Shown here in pieces: positions 51,601-60,600 of a DNA stretch of 64,000 bases. The notes below the pieces were generated by a model. That model searched no databases. It was not told where the DNA came from and was given only the letters and a program-made list of their open reading frames with translations. This DNA comes from Apus apus. Lineage: Eukaryota > Chordata > Aves > Apodiformes > Apodidae. A program made the translations under genes and the position numbers. How positions within the stretch are numbered: position 1 is the stretch's first letter; every line of letters begins with the position of its first letter. The stretch covers positions 75,740,342 through 75,804,341 of the forward strand of contig NC_067285.1 of the NCBI RefSeq assembly GCF_020740795.1. The letters are read 5' to 3'.

Positions 51601-54600
51601 TCATAGATAATTTACTATCTACCAGGACTCCCAGGTCCTTCTCCTCAGAACTGCTTTCCAGCAGGTCTACCCCTAAGCTATACTGGTGCATGGGGTTGTT
51701 CCACCCCAGGTAGAGGACCCTACACTTCCCTTTGTTGAACCTCATTAGGTTCCTCTCTGCCCAGCTCTCCAGCATGTCCAGATCATGCTGGGTATCAGCA
51801 CAGCCCTCTGGAGTGTCAGCCACCCCTCCCAGTTTTCTATCATCAACAAACTTGCTGAGGATACACTCTGTCCCCTCATACAGGTCACTGATTAATATGT
51901 CAAACAAGACCAGAATGAGTATTGACCCCTGGGGAACACTGCTGGCTACAGGCCTCCATCTTGATCCTCCACCACTGATCATTATATCACACTTCTTTTT
52001 TATTTTTATTATTATTATTATCATCACCATCATCATCATTGTTATTATAATATTAAAGCTGTACACAGTCTTAAGAAAGCACCCTGCCAACAGCTGTTAC
52101 CTTCTGCCTTTGGCCAAGCACAATCCATTTGCTTAGTTCCTTCTTCAGTTCCTGTTCATACTTCCTCACATCTGCCTTTTTTATTACTACTTTACTCTTG
52201 AAAGAGACAAACTCCTCAGGATCTAGCTCCTGAAAAACAACATTAACATAAAACATTGCAGTACCATGCCATCTATTTATTTAGATATATTTTGCCCACA
52301 GCTGTGTATACACACCTGTGCCCTTGGCCACTCTTGCCAGACATTCACCATAGTGTCATACAACTGGATACTCTCTCGTGGAGAAAGTGAAAGATCTGAA
52401 GGAATACCATAGTTCTCAATCTGCAAGGAGTTTAAATAAAAGAAAAATAAAGAAATAATTCTGATGGAATCCACGTTCCCTAAATGTAACAGTTGCTAAA
52501 CAATGCTGACATGAGTATTATGCTTACATGATTGACTGTCAATGCAGCACATGGGTGATAATGTTCAATGTTAAAATCACTGCCCTCTAGAGAACACACA
52601 TACTTTTCCAAATCGTTGTATCTCTCTTCATATAAGACTGTGAAGAGATAAAAATGCTGTAATGATGCACTTGGTTGTTTTAAAAAGTATTTAATCCTGC
52701 AAGATTTGCTTTGATTTAAAAGAAAAATAAAAACAAAATATACCTAAGTTCACACATGATTATTAGTTTTTGCAGAAATAACATTACAATTTTTTTGTTA
52801 CAAAATATTCTGATACACACCTAGTCTAACACGATATGATTTCTTTTGTTGTTGTACTTTAGATGTCAGTTTACGTTTTCCTGCAAAGTTCTTTTCAGAG
52901 TTTGTAGAGCTTTCTTTTAATGTATTCTCAGTACGTTGCCAATACCTTTTCACAGATTGCAACCATCTACAGTGCAAGAATAAAATAAGAGTTGTAAAAA
53001 AAAAAAATCATAAAACTGCTACAGCTGTAATAGATGAATTACTACAAATTTGCTCAATTTCTGCTACAGAATTTCCAGTTTCCCTCTCCTCGTCTTCAGT
53101 GTAATTTTCTCTAGCTTATCCCAGCGTGCAAATAAGAGATGTGAAATAGCACGCTTGCATATATATATAAATACAGTGCAGGTTTCTTTGACTGATGATG
53201 GACATGTGTGCTTATCAGGCTTTGGCAATTCAAACAGACATCAAATCCTCCTTAAGTTCTTCCACACAGCCCAGCTATAGGGTCTGAAGGAACAGCTGTG
53301 CCTGTTCTCATGAGAGAGATATGGGTTACAGTATTTTTTCCTGTCAATTGGGCGAGTAAGGGTAGCATAATACACATAAAAACAAAACTTCAAATCAGTT
53401 GCCTCCCAATAGTAACTAGTGTCTCTATTTAAACCCACCCATATCCATGTTAACTATGTTCCTGTGAGCAAGAAAATTGCACACGTACTCAGTTAGGTGT
53501 TCTGGGTTACTGACAGTAGCAGAGAGAGCCAAAAATGGACATCGGATAGTTACCAGAAGATGCTCCCAAACCTCTGCTCCAATTTCACCACCAAGACAGT
53601 GGACCTATGTTTTGGAAAAAAAGGATTAAAAGAAAATAAGAAATGTTGCTTATAAAAGTGCACCCATAACAGGAGTTGCTTTGGGTTTTACAAAAATTAA
53701 AAGTTTGGCAAGAACAGTACTGAATAATTCTTATGTTTTGGAAAATGACCACATGATCCAAATCAAATGTCCTGTAAATCCCTCTCTAGCCTTCACTGCA
53801 TAACAAATAATTCTAAATTTCAATACTACATGCACTGTTTGTACCTAGATACTCACTGGCATCATTAGCAATTAATTCTATATACGAGAAAGAATACAGC
53901 AGGAATTTTTAATTTAGCAAGATTAATCACTTACTTTTTCCCTGTAAAGGCTGACAAATACCATATGATGTGAATGGGCATCAACCCTGTGTAGAATGCT
54001 CTGTTTGTGCCACTGAGATGAGAGTGATGGCTTTTAGATTTTCAGTTGACTGAATCGAGAGAAATAACAGAAGTTCCTGGTAGTTTTGACTGAACTGTAT
54101 GTACAATAACATTGAACAGGAAAAAGAAAGTGTGTCTGAAATAATATTCCTGAAAGTTGTGGGGTTTTTTACCAGTGATAGCTTACATAATGAAAATTAA
54201 GTCATTGGCATTTTTCCTCAAAATTTTTCACATATTTGTTAAACTGGTTACTATTAAAAGATGCCTACCTCATCAAATATAACATACTGTATCCGTTTTA
54301 CCCATTTCTGGCAACGAGGAGACAGCATCAAGATTTCTAAACACTGAGGCACAGTCACAAGTATCTAAGAAGAAAGGTTTGTAAAGCATTATTTTCAGGT
54401 AAACTGACTAATCAACTACAAGTACATTCTATACCTAAAAAAAACCATTTTAAATATGTATGCATTTGATTTCAAGGTAACCAAGAATGAATGAATGATT
54501 TGTCACTGCCGTCTTCAAGAAGGTCAAGAAAGAGGACCCAGAAAACTACAGGGTGGTCAGCCTGACCTCAGTCCCTGGGAAGCTGATCCTGAAAATCATT

Positions 54601-57600
54601 TCCAAGCACAAGAAAAATAATAAAGTCATCAGGTGTATTTAGCATTAATTCACAACTTGGCCAACTTCTGTGATGAAATGACAGGCTTTGTGGATGAGGG
54701 GAGAGCAATGGATACTGTTTTCAGTAAAGCTTTCAATAACATCTCCCATAAGATCCTCACAGACAAGCTGTTGAAGTATGGGCCAGATGAGCAGGCAGTC
54801 AGGTGTACGTGAATTGAAAACTGGTTGGAAGGTAGGCCCAGAAGTTGGTGATTAGCATTACAAAATCTAGCTGGAGGCCAGTAACTAGTGGTGTATCCCA
54901 GGGGTAACTAATGGGTCTGATCCTGTTTAACATCTTCGTTAATCATCTGGATGATGGGGAAAAGTATACTCTCAGCAGGTTTCCAGATGATGCCAAAATG
55001 GGAGGAGTGACTGATATGCCAGAGGGTAATGCCATCGAGTGGGTCTTAGATGGGCTGGAGAAATGGGCTGACAGCAATCTCATGAGGCTCAGCAGGGAGA
55101 TGTGCAAAGTTCTCTACGTGAGGAGAAAAAACTCTGTGTAGGCCCATCCAGCTGGAAAACAGCTCAGTAGAAAATAACCTGAGGATCCCAGTGGACACCA
55201 AGTGGAACATGAGGCAGCAATATGTCTGTGTAGCAAAGAAAGAGAGTAATAGTATCCTGGGCTGCATTAGGAGAAGTGCTGCCAGCAAATCAAGGCAGAG
55301 ATTGCTTCATTTCTACTCAGCACTGATAAGGCCATAACTGGAGTCCTGTGTCCAGTTCTGGGCTCCCCACAAGAGACCAACTGCTGGCCTTCTATGATGG
55401 AGTGACTACATCAGTGCATAACGAAAGTGCTGCTGCTGTATTTTATCTGGACTTCTGTAAGGGATCTGCTGTATGCTGGTAATCAAAGGATTTTAATGTT
55501 TTTTCTTTTAACCGGAACAAGCAATCAACTGCATGTCCCCTAAAGATGAATAGGTAAGGTTGTATACTATAGACTATAGGTCTATAGGGCCTATAGGACT
55601 ATAGGACTATAGACTAAGAATAGGTAAGCAGTACAGGTATGCTTAACTTTTCCTTAACTTTGTATTTAGCAACGACACAATTGTTACAATTAGAATTAAC
55701 ATTTTCAGAAGTCAGATGGAGGTCAGTATTACTATGTGTTAAAATACTCATTAAAATATACCTGAGAATTCATGACATCGTTGCGATAATCACGTGTGAA
55801 GACTCCACACATTACCAATCCATCCGGAAGTTTCTTGGTGAATCGACTGTAGATAGTTCCCACCACTTGGTTTACAAGGGCCTTAAATAAACAGGTTATT
55901 AACAAAACTATACAGTGTATGTCTAAAGGCATATGATATTCTGAGACATAAAAGCATTCAATTTTGACACTGACATTAATGTACTAGACTATAATGTCCC
56001 ATGTAATGTACTATTAAGTTTAGAGTGTCAACAATGTTTACTTAAAAAGATATGGCACTTGATTTTCAATTATACTCAAAAGCCTTCAAATTTAGTGTTG
56101 TGTAAAATCAGTTAAACATTATTATTAATTCTGTATTTTAATTATTTTCAAAGCAGTTAAAAATAAATCACATTCTACTGCATCTACAAGCACTTCAATG
56201 ATCTCAAAGTCCTGGAGCTGCAGGTATAAAGTCCATTTCTGCACCCAGACTAATATTCAAATGAAAATATTATTTGGATGCCCAACCTGAGAATAACCAC
56301 AAAAATATTTATTTTAACTGTACAAAACATTCCACAGACACAGTTATTGAATAACAGCACATGTAATTCACTATCTAAAAATCACATCACTGAACATAAA
56401 AATCAGTTTTGGAAGAAACTGGAACATCATGTCTCAGCACTTAAATCAGTTTTTAACATTTAGAATAGAACTCTCATTAAAAAATATCCCACTGCCTAGA
56501 GTTTTATAAACTTTCTCTTGAAGCACCTAACATTGAACTCAATTACAAAAAGACAAGTTGACTTGCTTGGGCATTGTTCTGTTCTAATATTACCTTCATC
56601 ATGGTGGTAAGCTTTTAGTACTCTCATATTTAACTAACACAGTACTTACAGCACTTTTGTATATATAAATATTTCTCACATTAAATTAGCTAAACAGATA
56701 TTAATAGACAAAAACTCTATATGAGCTTAAATATTTTTATATTTTTTGTAAACATACTGTTTCTAATAAATGTAAATGTAAAACAGAATGTAAAGATTCC
56801 ATTAACTCTAATAATTTTTTAAAAAAAATTAAAATCAACTAAATTTGTGTAACAAGTTATCCAAAACTGTTTCAGAATCATACTGTAAAATATCATAGTC
56901 ATACACACAGAACATGTAGTAGGATGCAGCCTTACCTTTGTAGGAGCAACATAAACAACTACTCCTTCATCGCTCGTCTTCAGAACTTTCTCCATGCAAT
57001 AGTATGATGCATATGTTTTTCCCGATGAAGTAGGAGCAACAATCACAGCAGACTCATTATTATCTACAGCATCAAGAAGTTCTCTCTAGGAGAAAAACAG
57101 TTAATTATGTCACAATATCTTGTTATGAAGTTTTTATTAAGCCAGCTCTTTCTGTGAAAAAATCTCTTTATTTTTGCATCTAGACTTTATACACAGATTT
57201 TACACTACAGGAAGTCAGAGTTAAGCTAGTAATTTTGTAACTGCATTCTCTTTTCCTAAAATGTTAATGGAAAAAAAATTATCTACAAATTACAACTTGT
57301 TGATTTTGATTATTTGGTCTGAGATACTGATACCAGAACATTCTGAGTCCAAACTTGGACATTTTCAAATCATAAAAATAAAACCAGTTAATTCAGCAGT
57401 TTATAATTTAGTTCCAAAAATTTAACTGTTCTATACAAGGTAGTATTTTTTCCTTGGATTATAGCAGTTACAACAATACTGTCCAAATCTCTCTGCAACT
57501 TCTAGCATACAGTGTTTATTAATCTGTTTTCTTCCCCATTACTGTCATCCTCCATCCTTACATGAGGTCTGTGAAAGTATGGGGGCAGGGGAACAGAAGA

Positions 57601-60600
57601 GGAAAAAGAAATAGTACTAACAGTATGTTTCTCTGTCAGCAAATACGCCAAGTTTGAAGTTGCTTTTCAAGCAAGCAACTGTTTTGCAGATATGGATGTG
57701 CAAAGCAGCAAATTCAGCTGGCCTCCCCAGTCTAATAAAAATATCTGAGTTTGAATTACTCTGCTTTAGACAGAAAAGTTATTTCTCAACTATTACTATG
57801 GGTAATTATTTAAGGACAAATGTGAAGGGGATGAACAGTCAGAGATTATCCAAATGGGGCATTACCACCATCAAATGTGGAAATAAGCAATGAAATTCCA
57901 TATATTCAGCATTTGTTAGATTGAATTCTCTAGGCCAAGCATTCTGTATAAAAGCTCTCAGTGTAGAAAGAACATATAATACAGAAAAAAATTATCTACT
58001 GCATTTGTTAAACATATTTTTTAAATAATTTTTTAAACAACAATATTTTTGACAAGTAGTAGAATAATGTTTATTTTTTAATGGAAAATAAATAAAATAA
58101 AAAAAACCCAAAATGTAATTTACATTCACTTTATACAAAAAGTTTGTGTCTCATTACCTGCCATGTGTCTGGTATGAAATGTTGTACTCGGGGGTCTGGA
58201 TCATTTCTCTCATCTCTGAGCAAGTAATAATCCATGTATTGTAGCTGAAAGCGAGCTGGACCCACTTTAATAGCATAGTTGCTTGTATTCTGATCATTAC
58301 TTTCTGTTTTCTAGAAGGTCAAACAAAAATTCAAGTTGATTTGAAAGCTAGCAAGAGATTAAGGAAATGGCACATTTTTCACACCGTGGATCTCTACAAG
58401 CTTTGAAAAAAGACATTAAATTGAAGGTGATTTTTAAATAGCTTCTTGCAGAAATCTACACCATATAGCCCCATGTCAGGGTTATACTTGTGTCTCTTCG
58501 AAGGAGACTGTGTTCTAAAAATACGTCTTCTATAGCTGGTGTTGGTGTTGTTTTTGTTGTCAGAAGAGCTAACAATACCGGCTAGCAGGCAAAGCTCAGC
58601 CTCTTCAAACTACTGCTTGCCAGAGCCTTCACATCTAAAACGTATGTCTCTTTTTGTCAGCCTGCCCTGACCCCTTGTATTAATCAGAAACAAGCAGCTG
58701 CGAAAGGAAAAGTAGGTCCAAAATGCACTGACTGATTTAGAGCCCTCCTGAGTCAGACATTAAGCTTGCCAACATATCCCTTCTACCATCAGAAACCTTT
58801 ACAACAGATCTTTTGAGATCATCAGATCCTACAATTCTACTTCCAGACAACCACTTCCTCCTTCACCTCAGTCCTTATCCTCAGTAAGGGTGATAAACAC
58901 TTTCCAGAAATGAACTTCCAAAAATTCCTAACTGCACTGTGCCTGGAAAATGAGACACTGAAGTGGTTGATACTGGTTTAACAGTTCACTGTAATCTTCC
59001 TTCCTTTTGCAATTGTCTTCATATTCTGCAGGCTGTGAGTTATATTCTCCCTCTTCTGCCTTAGAGCCACTTTAGCACCCCTTCTCCCTAATAACAACAC
59101 ATCTACACACAGAGATATCAAACTATTCTTAATATTAGAGCAGCCAGTGGGTAGGTTGCTTACATGCAGAAAAGCATAAGGTCAATGCTTAGAGGAACTA
59201 CTTCTGAGCTGAATTCAGTGGAACTACTGCTGGTCTCAGCTGTGCTATCAAGAACAAGCAATTCAGGATCTGAAACTGTTTACTTCAGAGGTGAGAGTAT
59301 TACCATACCAGCAAACAGAATAATTTTCATGCATTTCTGCACTTTCAAAGATTTCTTTTTCCAAAGTAACACATTTGGGTCTGTTATAAAGCAGCTACAC
59401 ACCACTCAGCTTTGAACAGTTATTTTTAACACGCAGAGTTCAGGTGATGTGATTGACAGCAGGTACCTCTCAGAAGTGTTTAAGGCCTCAGGCACACATA
59501 ACTAGAGCCAACTAATCTTGATGCATATTTCAGAGGATATCTTTGCAGCCATATCTTTGCTAAAGGGGAAGTGGCCTGTTGTGCCAGTTAACCCTCACAT
59601 CCAGCAGCAAAATGTATCCATGGAACTAAAGAAGATTAATACCTGAAGGAAGAATAGAGAGTTCCAAATCTTAGGGCACAATATAAAATAAAATAAGCTC
59701 AATATAGATCTTCTACACACTATTCAATGCTTAAGGAAACACTGTTGATATTCAGCTACAGATCCAATTACAGTAGAATCATTACAGTCTGTAAAGGTAC
59801 CTGGCCAGATAGAGAGCATGCCAAATTCTCAAATCCAAGAAGTCTTAGATATCTGGTCAGCTTCTCTAGATGTGGTTTCTCCAGGAGATCCTGATATTTT
59901 TCAAGGAGTATATGAACTCTTCTCATAACCTGAACAGCTTTGCTTAAATCTTTAGATTCATTACCTTTAAAAAACAAACAACAACAACAAACAAACAAAA
60001 ACAAAACCCTACAGTTATCTGAGAGCAAATTTTATCATTGGAAGTCTTTTAATACCAGGTATTTTTAGAACAAACCTTATCTGTCCATTCACTTTAATGA
60101 AAATTTAGAAATTAACTTAATTTAAAAATTAATTTTATTTAAAAACAACTAGAGAAAGACAACCCACATTCCTGTGACCTCTACAAGGAGTGCACTGAAG
60201 ACCAAGCACACAAATAATTCTATCTGCTTCAGCACACTCAGATATAAAATGAAGTCATACTTCTGACATCTACGCGATAACCAAATTTCTTCATTTCGCC
60301 TTCCTGACCCACACATTTGTTACTCAATCTTATTAACAACGTATTTCACTCAAATCTTTACAACTTCCCTCAAAATTTTTAGAGCAGCATGTGTTTGGAA
60401 CCTCATGACTGAGGACTAGGACTGAAAAAGTTCTGATGGAAGAGGAGGCAGCTCACCATGGTAGCACAGATTTCTGTGCCAATTATCATCATTCAGACTG
60501 TGAGCTAACCACCTTAGCTAATTAAACTATCCTCTTCAATACAGACAGATCTTAGTATGCATGATACATAAGCATTAAAGATATATACAATCAAATTATT

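Noticed and set aside
53485-53488. Donor gtgtgc at the end of the DDX60 SATV exon
   Set aside because: Using it puts the next exon out of frame with an early stop. The donor gtacgt four bases earlier restores the frame.
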